A program made the translations under genes and the position numbers. DNA of 64,000 bases from Butyrivibrio sp. INlla18 (lineage in GTDB: Bacteria > Bacillota > Clostridia > Lachnospirales > Lachnospiraceae), in NCBI RefSeq assembly GCF_900103635.1, contig NZ_FMXK01000014.1, positions 49,189-113,188 of the forward strand. Direction: 5' to 3'. The notes below the pieces were generated by a model that saw only the letters and a program-made list of their open reading frames with translations, was not told the origin of the DNA and ran no database searches. Positions within the stretch are counted from its first letter, which is position 1. Every line of letters begins with the position of its first letter. Positions 25,637 to 34,720 of the stretch are shown here, piece after piece.

Positions 25637-26401
25637 TTAAAATGCAATAAATTCTTTTCCCTTAGGGGTCTTTCTAGCCCATGTCTTAACCATCTGTTCC
25701 TTGATGAACTGAACAAAGCCGTCAATCTTATCAGAATGGTCAAACACTTCAAGAGCCATAAAATAAGTCTCTTTATCTTCGTCAAATATGATTACTGGCG
25801 GAAGCCCGTTAACCATGAGCACATAGTTAAGAAGCGTTCTACCGACCCTGCCATTTCCATCTGCAAAAGCATGGATTCTCTCAAAATTGCAATGAAACCA
25901 GATTGCTGCCTTCAAAACTGCATCATCTGAAGAAAGCTCAAGATCAGCTATCTCATTGCAGATATATTCAACCTCTTCGGCAACATCTTCAGGTGGAAGA
26001 CCTACATTGAGTCCCACGCCATAGTAGTTTTTCTTGTACTCACCTGGGCGCTCACCCTTTTGCCAGCGAGTCTCATCATAACATCCATGGCACAAATTTC
26101 CATGGATTTCCTTGATAAGCTCGGGAGTAAGCTTCTCTTTAGCTACAATCTTTTCTTTTAAGAATTCGTAGCAAACTTTCTGATTCTCTGTTTCAAAGAT
26201 TGCCCTTAAGTCTCCTGTAAAGCCTACAACCTTACCATTTTCAAAAATCTCTCTGGTTTGGTGAAGGGAAACTCCAGCGCCCTCAATCTGATTAGAATGA
26301 TAGGCAAACATAATTCGATAATCAGACAGTACCGTGTCCAGATCAGCAACAGTCTCTATGTTTTTTTCATGCCAAGCACTAACAATATCTTCGTATTTCA
26401 T
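25637..26401 (-). CDS. Fic-domain protein (AMPylase type, self-inhibited)
   Basis: 254 residues. The Fic core motif H-A-F-A-D-G-N-G-R-V-G-R lies at 177-188, with catalytic H177. An S-N-Q-I-E-G segment at 36-41 matches the (S/T)xxxE(G/N) inhibitory helix motif. Because it is N-terminal on the same chain, this is a class II Fic protein. Such enzymes usually move AMP from ATP to hydroxyls of target proteins. The gene starts one base after the initiating-transferase stop and ends 22 bases before the epimerase start, so it is co-transcribed with glycan genes. No separate antitoxin is needed given the internal motif. The target is unknown. Confidence 0.9.
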   Translation of the reverse strand: MKYEDIVSAWHEKNIETVADLDTVLSDYRIMFAYHSNQIEGAGVSLHQTREIFENGKVVGFTGDLRAIFETENQKVCYEFLKEKIVAKEKLTPELIKEIHGNLCHGCYDETRWQKGERPGEYKKNYYGVGLNVGLPPEDVAEEVEYICNEIADLELSSDDAVLKAAIWFHCNFERIHAFADGNGRVGRTLLNYVLMVNGLPPVIIFDEDKETYFMALEVFDHSDKIDGFVQFIKEQMVKTWARKTPKGKEFIAF

Positions 26402-26402
26402 A

Positions 26403-27893
26403 TCACTTAGCTCCCTTACCGAAAAGAACTACATAAACCGTCTGAAGCAGGATGCTGAAATCCTCTGTAAGACTCCAGTTGTCGATGTACTTAAGGTCAA
26501 GCTTAACAACTTCGTCGAAATCTTCGATGTCGCTTCTGCCACTGATCTGCCAAAGTCCTGTAAGGCCTGGAGTCATGGAGAGCCTACGTCTGTAATGTTC
26601 GTTGTAGTGCTGGAACTCAGCCTCTGTTGGTGGTCTTGTGCCTACAAGGGACATATCTCCCTTAAGAACGTTCAGGAACTGTGGGAACTCGTCAAGGCTG
26701 GTCTTACGGATAAAAGCTCCAACCTTAGTAACTCTGGGGTCGTTCTCCATCTTGAACATCAGTCCCTTCATCTCGTTCTGGGACTCAAGCTCCTTCTTGC
26801 GCTCCTCAGCGTCTATGTACATAGATCTAAACTTGTAGATCTTAAATCTCCTGCCATTTTTACCAATTCTGGTCTGGGAAAAGAAAACTGGACCAGGAGA
26901 ATCAAGCTTAATAGCAGGCGCAAGGAAAAGAGTAATGATTCCAGTAATGATAAGTCCTACAATAGCGCCAATTACGTCGATGATTCTTTTGATAAAAAGC
27001 CTCTTGTAGCTGGTCTTGTGCATTGTGTAGGTGATGACTGAGTAATCAAGGAAGTCATCAAACTGAGTGTTGGCCTTACCAATGCTAGGAAGCTCAAGAT
27101 TGTAGTGGGTTGTAACGCCCATCTCCTCAAAGCCAAGGATGATATCCTGCATAGCTCTCTGAGGAATATTAGGTGTATTGATAAATACCTCGTCAAAAGG
27201 ATCTGTGATAAGTCTTGATGTAAGATTCTGAATGCCTTCGTGGATGTGGATATCTCCGATGTACCACTCACCATCTGATTTCTTGGAAGCAGAGTCTTCT
27301 AAAGGCTCTTTTGTCCCGGACTTCTTGGCCGCATAACTCTCAAGAACCTTGTCTGCATCTGCACTGTAGGCCCTTACAATCTTGTATCCAACACCATCAG
27401 ACTCAGCAAGGAGCTTGCCTATAGTAGCCTCCATAAGCTCTCTTTCAGCCACAACCACAACACGCACAGCATTAGATGCACTTGAAATGTGCCTTCTAAA
27501 GAAATTCTTAAAAAGGATCCTTGCTACATAAGTAAGGACAATGTCCATCCAGATAAAGTTACCAATAACGAATCTGGAGAGAATGTTCGACCACTGCAGA
27601 AAGTAAACGATAACAAGGCTTGCAACCAGCATCAGTCCTACGAATTTGATAACTGCCATAAGTTCCTTGAAATATCCGCGGATGATAAAATCCCTGTTCC
27701 AGTCAGCAAGGAAAACATAGACAGTACAAAACAGGAGAAAAACAACGCACACCATGTAGTGCAGTGTCTTGTCTCCGTAGTCTCTTTTACTATTAAATCT
27801 GAGCCATGTGGCAAATACGTAACTTACTATGATACATGCCATGTCGATCATCCACAGCAGGTATGTTTGAAGTGTTTTATATTTGTTACTCAT
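26403..27893 (-). CDS. Polyprenyl-phosphate hexose-1-phosphate transferase (WcaJ/CpsE type)
   Basis: Starts repeat-unit assembly by placing a sugar-1-phosphate on undecaprenyl phosphate. The 496-residue protein has four N-terminal membrane helices, a Rossmann-like middle domain (about 145-275), a further membrane helix (about 300-325) and the catalytic bacterial sugar transferase domain. That domain shows K-R-I-I-D-V near its start, [36 protein letters not shown] and G-L-T-G-L-W-Q. All hallmark residues are present. It overlaps the polymerase-like gene by four bases (ATGA). It is the only initiating transferase of this type in the window. Confidence 0.93.
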   Translation of the reverse strand: MSNKYKTLQTYLLWMIDMACIIVSYVFATWLRFNSKRDYGDKTLHYMVCVVFLLFCTVYVFLADWNRDFIIRGYFKELMAVIKFVGLMLVASLVIVYFLQWSNILSRFVIGNFIWMDIVLTYVARILFKNFFRRHISSASNAVRVVVVAERELMEATIGKLLAESDGVGYKIVRAYSADADKVLESYAAKKSGTKEPLEDSASKKSDGEWYIGDIHIHEGIQNLTSRLITDPFDEVFINTPNIPQRAMQDIILGFEEMGVTTHYNLELPSIGKANTQFDDFLDYSVITYTMHKTSYKRLFIKRIIDVIGAIVGLIITGIITLFLAPAIKLDSPGPVFFSQTRIGKNGRRFKIYKFRSMYIDAEERKKELESQNEMKGLMFKMENDPRVTKVGAFIRKTSLDEFPQFLNVLKGDMSLVGTRPPTEAEFQHYNEHYRRRLSMTPGLTGLWQISGRSDIEDFDEVVKLDLKYIDNWSLTEDFSILLQTVYVVLFGKGAK

Positions 27894-29494
27894 ACGTTAG
27901 CATTATACCTTTTTCTTCGTTTATTTAAAAGAAGCAAACAAACCGTGGCAAAAGCGCCGCTCCACACGCCAAAGCTAATGGCGCGCTTTTGGTATTCCAT
28001 CTCCGCGATCTCAGAGCCAAACTGATACATAGGCACAGTCTCATCAACATAGCCAATGACAATGTTGCCACCATCCTCGATATGAGCGATCTCAGCCTCA
28101 GAAATGTACATAGGATCCATGCCAAAGCTCTCACCAGCTTCGCTCTGCTCCCTGTCCCCATAGAGATAGTCAGGTGTCTTGGTGGATGTCAGGTAAAGAG
28201 TTGACGCCACAATTCCCACTACAAGACCAATAGAGATTATAGAAAGTGTAGTCTTCATAAGCTCAGGATTGATATTCTGGAAATAACTAAGGCTCTTTTC
28301 TGTGCGCTCATCCTCAGTAACTACAGCACCGCTAAGGGCTTCATAAAGGAGCTGCCCCATAAATACATAGATGAAGTTCTTGAATCCAAGGTTATATAAA
28401 AGTGGCTCCCACATGCCAAGAAACAGCATTCCCATGAGAACTGCCAGCTCTGCTCTCATGTCTTTTTGGATAGCCCTATTTATGAACCAGATAGTGAGGG
28501 CCGTGATCACCACAAAGGCTACGAGACCTAGCTGCAAAAAGAGATAGAGCTGCGCCATATCGATTCCATAGGTCCTTAAGTGCTCCTCTGGATTAAGGAG
28601 TCTTATTCCAAAGAGAGAAATGCGATTGTTACTCCAAAAGTATCTTGCAAGAGAAAATCTAGTTGTAAACACCGTTCTATCAACAAATTCAAACATTTTA
28701 CCATCAAGCAAAAATGGTAAAACGATGGAAATAAAGCATACAAATGGGAATGAAATATATAGGCAGATCTTTTCAAATATACCGATCTTGCCCCTAAGGT
28801 ACAGATACGCATTTATGAAAAGATATATGAAGCTAGCTAGTAGCCCTGTTCTGCTGCCTGAATACAGGAAAATATATACATTGAACATAAAGGCCATAAC
28901 TGAAGCTAAGATAAGCACAAACCTAGACATCCTCTGGGTGTTAACGTCATGATTTCTCATAAGTGCCACAGTTAAAAGGAACATCAGCATCATGGTCAGC
29001 ATCAGGACATTCATGTGCAGAGTGTTAGGATGTGCATAACCAAGAGCGTGCCTAAACATAAGGCCCACGCCGTCTCGCTCCTGAGGATAATATATTTCAG
29101 GCAAAAGCCCGAAAACTCCATGAAATACTTTAAAGATAATAAAAACTCCGGCAACTATTCCGCCAGTCCTGATTGCTTTGACTGTTGAAACGCCCTTCAT
29201 TCCAAGCATCATGGTAAAACAGACAAATAGTCCCTTTTCGCCGGTATGAATATAGACAATTCCGCCAAGAGCCAGGAAAAGAGCCGCTACCACATATTCT
29301 TTTACCGTATGCTGAGTTACTATCATCTTGAGAACAAAGAGTCCAAGGCCCAGTACCAGGGAGATGTTATAAATGGTCATTCCTTCGTAAAGGCCTGCTG
29401 CCCTTGCTCCCACCATAAGCGCAAAATAGAGAAGGTATATACCTTCTCCCAATTGCCTTCTATCTGAAATTAGTTTTTTAATTGCATCTGCCAT
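27890..29494 (-). CDS. O-antigen polymerase/ligase-like membrane protein (Wzy type)
   Basis: 534 residues, about twelve membrane segments, with a long central external loop. S-G-S-R-T-G-L-L-A-S-F sits after the sixth or so helix, a segment typical of the Wzy_C/RfaL group. The C-terminal 120 residues contain an external loop followed by a final helix and a basic tail. It would polymerise repeat units or ligate the glycan outside the membrane. GGGGGA precedes the ATG. It is flanked by the TagA-like and WcaJ-like genes, which is the usual setting for a polymerase. Confidence 0.8.
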   Translation of the reverse strand: MADAIKKLISDRRQLGEGIYLLYFALMVGARAAGLYEGMTIYNISLVLGLGLFVLKMIVTQHTVKEYVVAALFLALGGIVYIHTGEKGLFVCFTMMLGMKGVSTVKAIRTGGIVAGVFIIFKVFHGVFGLLPEIYYPQERDGVGLMFRHALGYAHPNTLHMNVLMLTMMLMFLLTVALMRNHDVNTQRMSRFVLILASVMAFMFNVYIFLYSGSRTGLLASFIYLFINAYLYLRGKIGIFEKICLYISFPFVCFISIVLPFLLDGKMFEFVDRTVFTTRFSLARYFWSNNRISLFGIRLLNPEEHLRTYGIDMAQLYLFLQLGLVAFVVITALTIWFINRAIQKDMRAELAVLMGMLFLGMWEPLLYNLGFKNFIYVFMGQLLYEALSGAVVTEDERTEKSLSYFQNINPELMKTTLSIISIGLVVGIVASTLYLTSTKTPDYLYGDREQSEAGESFGMDPMYISEAEIAHIEDGGNIVIGYVDETVPMYQFGSEIAEMEYQKRAISFGVWSGAFATVCLLLLNKRRKRYNANV

Positions 29495-29520
29495 GAAATT
29501 CCCCCACAGTGCTAATTTAA

Positions 29521-30984
29521 TTATTTTCTATTTGTCAGTAGATACCAAATAAACTTGCCATTTGTTACAAAGTATCTCTTAAAGAGCCTTCCTGGGTCTT
29601 GGAATAGTCTAAAGAGCCACTCAAGGCCAATCTTCTGGATCCACTTTGGAGCCCTCCTAATAGTGCCAGCGTGGAAGTCAAAGCCTGCGCCAACACCCAT
29701 CATAACGCCGCTTATCTCGCCCTTATGAGCATTCATCCACTTTTCTTGCTTTGGCGCCCCAAGACCGATCCAGATAATATCTGCACCAGAGCCATTGATG
29801 AGGTTAACATCCGCTCTGTCCTCTTCCTCGGAAAGTGCTCTAAATGGTGGAGAGTACATGCCTCTGATGTCTATGCCAGGGTACTTCTTTAAGAGATTCT
29901 CTTTTAAGACATCGAGGGTCTCCTGGGAGGCTCCGTAAAAGAAATGTGAAAGTCTGCCATCCTGAGTATCTCTGAACATATGCTCCATAAAGTCAGGCCC
30001 TGCCACACGCTCTGCCCCTACATAGCCCTTCTTTTGCTCAAGGGTTGCAATAGGTGTTCCATCAGGAAAAACAAAGGCCGCGCCATTAAGGACATCTCTG
30101 TAGCTGGCGTCCTCTCTAGCCATAACTGATGTGTGTACGTTTGAAAAACAGATATATTCGCCGGAAAGCTCCTTGATATGACGCATCACATGAAGGACTG
30201 CCTCCTCGGTACGAGAAACTGCATAGTTGATACCAAATAAATTAAAACGCTCTAATCTTACAGAAGCAGGAATTGAAGCATAGCCGTTAATGTCTGAGAT
30301 TATGCCTGAGCGAACCTGATAATCAAGAGCTGTGGTAGTGATGTAGGTGCGGATTCCAGCGTGTTCAAGCTTACGAAGAAGGGTGCTGCAATCATCTCTT
30401 GATGTCTGTGCACCTTGCTCATTACCTGCTCCTAAATCAGTCCCTTTTACATGAACCAGGACCTCATCATATTTTTCATCTCTAAACATCTTTATTACTT
30501 CGTCTGCATCGACTTTGTCCGCTCCAGCTGTTACTTCCAGAACCTTCCAGTCTGAGCCTATGTCATGACTCTTAAGGTAGTTCTTTCTGCAGATTATCCT
30601 TGCCACAAATCCAAAGATTATGCTAAGAACTAAAACTCCAGCCACCACAAATCTTGATGACTGTTCCCCTCGCTGAGTTGCATAAAGGTACAAAAGTCCA
30701 AGAACTATGAGAATGACCTTACTCTTTACTACAGACATAAGGTTTTCTACTGGGTCCATTTCGAAGATAGATTTCTTTTTCTTGTCATATCCAATAAAGA
30801 TAAGCGCCTGTAATAAGCACAGCACAATAAGAAAGCTCACATACAGCCCATTAAAAAAGCTTGTCCATATCTTAAACATCTCCCTGTATCTTACAAAAAG
30901 CGTCACAAAGAAAGCCGCAACCAGCGTCAGCTCATCTAGTACCAATATTCTCTTTGCAGGATAACGAATGCCTCGTCTATTCAC
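29521..30984 (-). CDS. WecG/TagA/CpsF transferase fused to WcaJ-like membrane N-terminus
   Basis: 487 residues. The C-terminal part (about 248-480) is a WecG/TagA/CpsF domain with N-V-H-T-S-V-M-A, F-V-F-P-D-G-T-P-I-A (D308) and W-I-G-L-G-A-P-K-Q-E-K-W, so it should add an amino sugar to a lipid-linked acceptor. The first 140 residues form four membrane helices, followed by a Rossmann-like segment (about 145-240). That is the N-terminal layout of WcaJ-type proteins, but without their catalytic domain. I choose GTG at 30982-30984, with GGAG six bases upstream; the longer TTG start lies inside the upstream gene. It may have arisen by fusion; both parts are intact. Confidence 0.85.
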   Translation of the reverse strand: MNRRGIRYPAKRILVLDELTLVAAFFVTLFVRYREMFKIWTSFFNGLYVSFLIVLCLLQALIFIGYDKKKKSIFEMDPVENLMSVVKSKVILIVLGLLYLYATQRGEQSSRFVVAGVLVLSIIFGFVARIICRKNYLKSHDIGSDWKVLEVTAGADKVDADEVIKMFRDEKYDEVLVHVKGTDLGAGNEQGAQTSRDDCSTLLRKLEHAGIRTYITTTALDYQVRSGIISDINGYASIPASVRLERFNLFGINYAVSRTEEAVLHVMRHIKELSGEYICFSNVHTSVMAREDASYRDVLNGAAFVFPDGTPIATLEQKKGYVGAERVAGPDFMEHMFRDTQDGRLSHFFYGASQETLDVLKENLLKKYPGIDIRGMYSPPFRALSEEEDRADVNLINGSGADIIWIGLGAPKQEKWMNAHKGEISGVMMGVGAGFDFHAGTIRRAPKWIQKIGLEWLFRLFQDPGRLFKRYFVTNGKFIWYLLTNRK

Positions 30985-30985
30985 G

Positions 30986-32656
30986 TCATTCTCCAATCAC
31001 TCTAACTTTTTTACCACAAAAAGCTATTCCATATTTCTTAATCTCTTTTACCGTGCGTTTCTTAAACTCAGTAATATATGCCTTGGTATCTATCTGTGTC
31101 AAAGCCTCTTTGGCCATCTTCTCAAGTTCAGATTCATCTTCAGCATTTTTAAACTCAAGCACAACTCCTGAATTATTGCAGTTATTTGGGAATAACGCCA
31201 AATCAAATCTACCATATCCGCTCTCTTTATTTGACTCAGTAACATAATCAGCATTTAAAACAGCCAAAAGTCCTAGCATCATGCCATGATAAAAGCCCTC
31301 TGTTCCAGCGTCAAAGAAGCTGACATAGTTTAATACAAAGTCGCTAAGAGCTTCTTCAAACTTCAATACATCGCCTTCTATCATATATCTTACCAGATTG
31401 GCTTCAGTCCTTACTTCCCTCTGGTTACGCATTCTGTCCAAAATCTCATTTCTGTAAACAGAGCCAACTTCTTTATTTGGAATCTTTAAATTGTAAAAAT
31501 CTCTGTAGCCAGGTTCATAATTATCCTGAGTAAGGTACCCCGTAGTCAGAAGCATAGAAAAAAACTCATCATCTGACTTTTCAATATCTTCATAAATTAC
31601 GCCATCATGAATTAGTGATGATACTTCTTTTCCCATCAAAAGAGTCTGCAGATCGTCCTGCCTCCTTAAAGAAAGATTCTGCATCATATTCTTGATGATA
31701 GAATTGGCTGATGTATTGATCCAATATGGTTTGGTCTCGCAACCATTACTAACATACCTGATAACTGACCAAGGATTGTAAATAGCGGTATTTCCAAATA
31801 TGTAACCATCATACCACTCTTTGATCTCGTCATATTTATCAGAAGCACCAACATCAGAAAGAAGTTTTTTTACCTCTTCGTCAGTAAATCCCATAACATC
31901 GCTGTATTTCTTTTCCATTACGGAACAAACGTCAAGATTATTGAGGTCACTAAAAATACTCTCTTTAGCAATCCTAAGAACCCCTGTCATGACTGAAAAC
32001 TTCATGTATTCATTAGTCTTCAAAGTGGTTCCAAGTAGGGACTTAAAAAACCTGATTGCCTCTTTGTAATATGTTTCCTGGGCATCATATGCATGCTGAA
32101 TAGGGGCATCGTACTCGTCAATGAGGATTACAACCTTCTCCTGATAATAGTTAGACAAATATTTTGAAAGCGTCTTTAGTGAAAACTGGAGTTCCGCGTT
32201 GCTAAGGCTCTTATTAAGCGCTTTATCAAAAAAAGCTATCTCATCCTCAGCCAGATTATCTCTCAAAAAACGGAATCTGCCATATAGTTCACTCAGCACT
32301 ATAGAAAACTGCTGTGTCATATCATCAAAGTTGCCGGCTTCTATATCCTTTAAACTAAGGAATATCACAGGATACTTACCCTGCTCCTGCATATACCTTT
32401 TATCGTCGGCATTTCCAATATAACTATCCTTAAAAAGAGCTCTATTACTAGCTTTATCTTCGTTTGAAAAAAAATAATAAAGCATGCTCATGGTAAGTGT
32501 CTTACCGAATCTTCGAGGACGAGTAATGAGTGTCACGTCAGAATGGCCATCAATAAGCGACATAATAAACCTTGTCTTATCAACAAAGTAATAGTTTTCT
32601 TCTATTAACTTTTTGTAATCATCTACGCCAACCGGCATATTGACCATCAAACTCAA
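30986..32656 (-). CDS. AAA-ATPase-like/DUF1703 (PD-(D/E)XK-like) protein
   Basis: 556 residues. The N-terminal P-loop segment reads R-P-R-R-F-G-K-T (46-53) with I-L-I-D-E-Y-D-A-P as Walker B. The C-terminal domain has V-V-L-E-F-K-N-A, the core of a PD-(D/E)XK nuclease-like fold (DUF1703). This family is abundant and often multicopy in gut anaerobes; its function is not settled and it may belong to selfish or defence-related elements. The likely start is TTG at 32654-32656 with GGAGGG eight bases before it, although ATG at 32645-32647 is possible. It ends one base before the TagA-like start. Confidence 0.85.
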   Translation of the reverse strand: MSLMVNMPVGVDDYKKLIEENYYFVDKTRFIMSLIDGHSDVTLITRPRRFGKTLTMSMLYYFFSNEDKASNRALFKDSYIGNADDKRYMQEQGKYPVIFLSLKDIEAGNFDDMTQQFSIVLSELYGRFRFLRDNLAEDEIAFFDKALNKSLSNAELQFSLKTLSKYLSNYYQEKVVILIDEYDAPIQHAYDAQETYYKEAIRFFKSLLGTTLKTNEYMKFSVMTGVLRIAKESIFSDLNNLDVCSVMEKKYSDVMGFTDEEVKKLLSDVGASDKYDEIKEWYDGYIFGNTAIYNPWSVIRYVSNGCETKPYWINTSANSIIKNMMQNLSLRRQDDLQTLLMGKEVSSLIHDGVIYEDIEKSDDEFFSMLLTTGYLTQDNYEPGYRDFYNLKIPNKEVGSVYRNEILDRMRNQREVRTEANLVRYMIEGDVLKFEEALSDFVLNYVSFFDAGTEGFYHGMMLGLLAVLNADYVTESNKESGYGRFDLALFPNNCNNSGVVLEFKNAEDESELEKMAKEALTQIDTKAYITEFKKRTVKEIKKYGIAFCGKKVRVIGE

Positions 32657-32676
32657 GTCTGCACCCTCCGAAGTAT

Positions 32677-33774
32677 TTATTTTTTAAGTCCATCATTTGC
32701 AACTGCATTAAAGTCGCAGGTACTGCATCTATCAAGCTGCTCCTTGGTAACCTTGCCGTCTCTAAGGTCACGGACGCACTTAAGCTCATACATTGAATAA
32801 GGCTTTTTCATGAAAAGAGCCTTGAACTTGTGCCAGATAACCCAAAGAGCAGGTGTCCAGATATACTTGTGCATAGCAGGTGAAACTGAGCCGATCATCC
32901 AGCACTGTCTGTCACAGTGGCGCACAACCTTTCTAACACGTTCAGCCTCTGGTGAATTCCAAAGTTCGTCCCAGCTCTGGTTGTTCAGATTTCCCATAAC
33001 TTCTTTATCCTTGGTTCCGTTACATGGCATAACATCGCCGTAAGGATCGATAAAGAAGGTATCAAAACTCATGTCGCAGGGAAGAAGTCTCTTTTGACCA
33101 TAAATATAGTTGATAAGGCCGTGGTTAAAGTATGCTCTAAACCACTTCTTAGGGCTCTTGGACTTTAGGAGCATATTTATGAGCTTCTCGAAGTTCTCAG
33201 CAACCATAGGCCTGTCATGAATTATGTTCTTGGCCTCAACAAAGTAAAAGCTGTTGTGGAGAGAGGCTGTAGCAAACTCCATATCAAGTTCATCTGATAA
33301 CTTGTAGAGCTCGCAGAGGTCAGGAGCGTTTCTATCCTGAACTGTCATACCAAAGCCAACATCCTTAAGTCCCATCTCGCGAAGCTTCTTGAGCGTTGTA
33401 TAGCCCTTATTGAATCCATCAGGTAATCCCCTGATCTCGTTGTTGGTCTGCTCAAGGCCTTCAATAGAGATGCGGATTCCCACGTCAGGGAACTCCTTGC
33501 ACAGGTCAATAATCTTGTCGGTAAAAAAGCCGTTTGTTGAGATTACGATCCTATCGCTCTTTTTGCGAAGCTCTCTGACGATATCCTTGATATCTTCGCG
33601 GATAAATGGCTCACCGCCTGTGATATTAGTGAAATACATTGGAGGGAGCTTCTTAATAGTCTCGATTGAGATCTCGTCCTCCGGATTAGATGGAGCTTTG
33701 TATCTGTTGCACATGTTGCAACGAGCATTACATCTATATGTTACGATTACTGTTCCGTTTAATTTCTTTGGCAC
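32677..33774 (-). CDS. Radical SAM/SPASM protein (second of three)
   Basis: 365 residues from a GTG start with AGAGG nine bases upstream. The cluster motif is C-N-A-R-C-N-M-C (C15, C19, C22) and G-G-E-P lies at 53-56. Cysteine pairs near the C-terminus (L-P-C, M-P-C-N-G-T, R-H-C-D-R-Q-C and C-S-T-C-D-F) suggest SPASM auxiliary clusters. It is more like the MoaA/PqqE/heme d1 branch than the copy at 14669. It is the first gene of its unit after a terminator and a 250-base A/T-rich gap, where a promoter is likely but not clear. The substrate is unknown. Confidence 0.85.
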   Translation of the reverse strand: MPKKLNGTVIVTYRCNARCNMCNRYKAPSNPEDEISIETIKKLPPMYFTNITGGEPFIREDIKDIVRELRKKSDRIVISTNGFFTDKIIDLCKEFPDVGIRISIEGLEQTNNEIRGLPDGFNKGYTTLKKLREMGLKDVGFGMTVQDRNAPDLCELYKLSDELDMEFATASLHNSFYFVEAKNIIHDRPMVAENFEKLINMLLKSKSPKKWFRAYFNHGLINYIYGQKRLLPCDMSFDTFFIDPYGDVMPCNGTKDKEVMGNLNNQSWDELWNSPEAERVRKVVRHCDRQCWMIGSVSPAMHKYIWTPALWVIWHKFKALFMKKPYSMYELKCVRDLRDGKVTKEQLDRCSTCDFNAVANDGLKK

Positions 33775-33955
33775 TTTTCATATCCTCTTTTAACAAAAAC
33801 TAATTCGTAGCAAATTTCACAATTTATGAAACCCACTCCCATCGTATAGTTTACCATATATATAATTTTCTGTTTATAAAATGGCCAAATATTTTTAGAA
33901 ATAGATAATAAAGCGTTAATTGTAATCATCATGGGAGGGTAGAATGTCCTCAAAG

Positions 33956-33991
33956 CCACAAAAAAGCACGACGGAGCGTGCTTCTTTGTGG
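33956..33991 (-). terminator. Rho-independent terminator of the toxin-antitoxin unit
   Basis: A long hairpin: CCACAAA-AAGCACG pairs with CGTGCTT-TTTGTGG around ACGGAG. On the minus strand CGTGCTTTTTTGTGG provides the T run. It lies 34 bases after the toxin stop codon. Confidence 0.8.
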
Positions 33992-34025
33992 TACTTAATA
34001 TTGATTCTATATCATGCCTTTATGT

Positions 34026-34352
34026 CTAAATATTGTCTCGATTTTGAAGTGTATGTACAAAACGTCTTACTTCCATAATACGCTCGTTGCCTTCCGGAAT
34101 AACTACATAATAGACAATATAGTTTCCGACATAGATTCGATAATATGGATAGTCCCTTTTCTTTCTTGATGGTACCGGCTCATATCCTTCAGGATTATTG
34201 TTTACTCGTTCGAGTATAGCATTTTCTACATTATTGAGTAGATTCTCAGCTGCAGAAGGGTTTCCTAAACGTGATGCGATATAAAGAACAGCAGCTTCAA
34301 GTTCTTCATAAAATAGGGGAAGATATCTTAACGTATATTTCTGATTAAGCAT
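34026..34352 (-). CDS. RelE/ParE-type toxin
   Basis: 108 residues, the size of RelE/ParE-fold toxins. It has the family's helix-rich N-terminus (A-A-V-L-Y-I-A-S-R-L) and a strand-rich C-terminus with Y-R-I-Y-V-G-N-Y-I-V-Y-Y-V and a final R-R-F-V-H. Depending on subgroup, such toxins cut ribosome-bound mRNA or inhibit gyrase. The YefM/Phd-like antitoxin upstream points to RelE/YoeB-like pairing, and I cannot separate the two from the sequence. It overlaps the antitoxin gene by eight bases and is followed by its own terminator. Confidence 0.85.
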   Translation of the reverse strand: MLNQKYTLRYLPLFYEELEAAVLYIASRLGNPSAAENLLNNVENAILERVNNNPEGYEPVPSRKKRDYPYYRIYVGNYIVYYVVIPEGNERIMEVRRFVHTLQNRDNI

Positions 34353-34602
34353 TTATTTTTCCCCTAATAGTCCCAAACACTTCATCATGTGTCAGCCTCG
34401 CATCCGTTGAAGCCGCTGCCGCATCAGCAACATCCATAATATACTCTTCGGGATCAGTCATTCTTGAATATGCATCCAAGCTAAGAACAACCATAGCCCC
34501 GTAACCATTTTTTGTTAAATACACCGGATCACCACTTTGGACGACCTTTTCAATATCTGCAAATTTATTTCTTAAATCGGAAACCGGTCTGATCTGCATC
34601 AT
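34345..34602 (-). CDS. Phd/YefM-family antitoxin
   Basis: 85 residues. The N-terminal half is the Phd/YefM DNA-binding and dimer domain (I-R-P-V-S-D-L-R-N, then P-V-Y-L-T-K-N-G-Y-G-A-M-V-V-L). The C-terminal third, rich in Ala and charged residues, is the toxin-neutralising tail. I set the start at the ATG at 34600-34602, eight bases after GGAGG; in-frame ATGs further up sit too close to that site. The promoter and palindrome at 34633-34672 suggest that the antitoxin represses its own operon. Confidence 0.88.
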   Translation of the reverse strand: MMQIRPVSDLRNKFADIEKVVQSGDPVYLTKNGYGAMVVLSLDAYSRMTDPEEYIMDVADAAAASTDARLTHDEVFGTIRGKINA

Positions 34603-34632
34603 ATACATCGCCTCCATTATTTTATCATAATT

Positions 34633-34672
34633 TTATCATCTTCATGATAACACGGTCATATCAGTTTTGCAA
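34633..34672 (-). promoter_or_regulatory. Promoter and overlapping operator of the toxin-antitoxin unit
   Basis: On the minus strand TTGCAA (34667-34672) and TATCAT (34644-34649) are 17 bases apart. The -10 lies inside the perfect palindrome TTATCAT-n4-ATGATAA (34633-34650), and another TTATCATAA lies at 34622-34630. Binding of the antitoxin here would block RNA polymerase. Confidence 0.65.
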
Positions 34673-34720
34673 TTCCTAGAAAGTATATGGCTCTGAATCG
34701 TATTCTACAGCCTCTTTACC

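Noticed and set aside
26334..27041. A 235-residue plus-strand ORF, and another at 27489-28025
   Set aside because: Both are antisense to the well-supported initiating transferase gene and have no protein-like composition.
33759..33959. A 66-residue minus-strand ORF upstream of the radical SAM gene
   Set aside because: It lies in an A/T-rich leader, overlaps the next gene start, and shows no domain or ribosome site.
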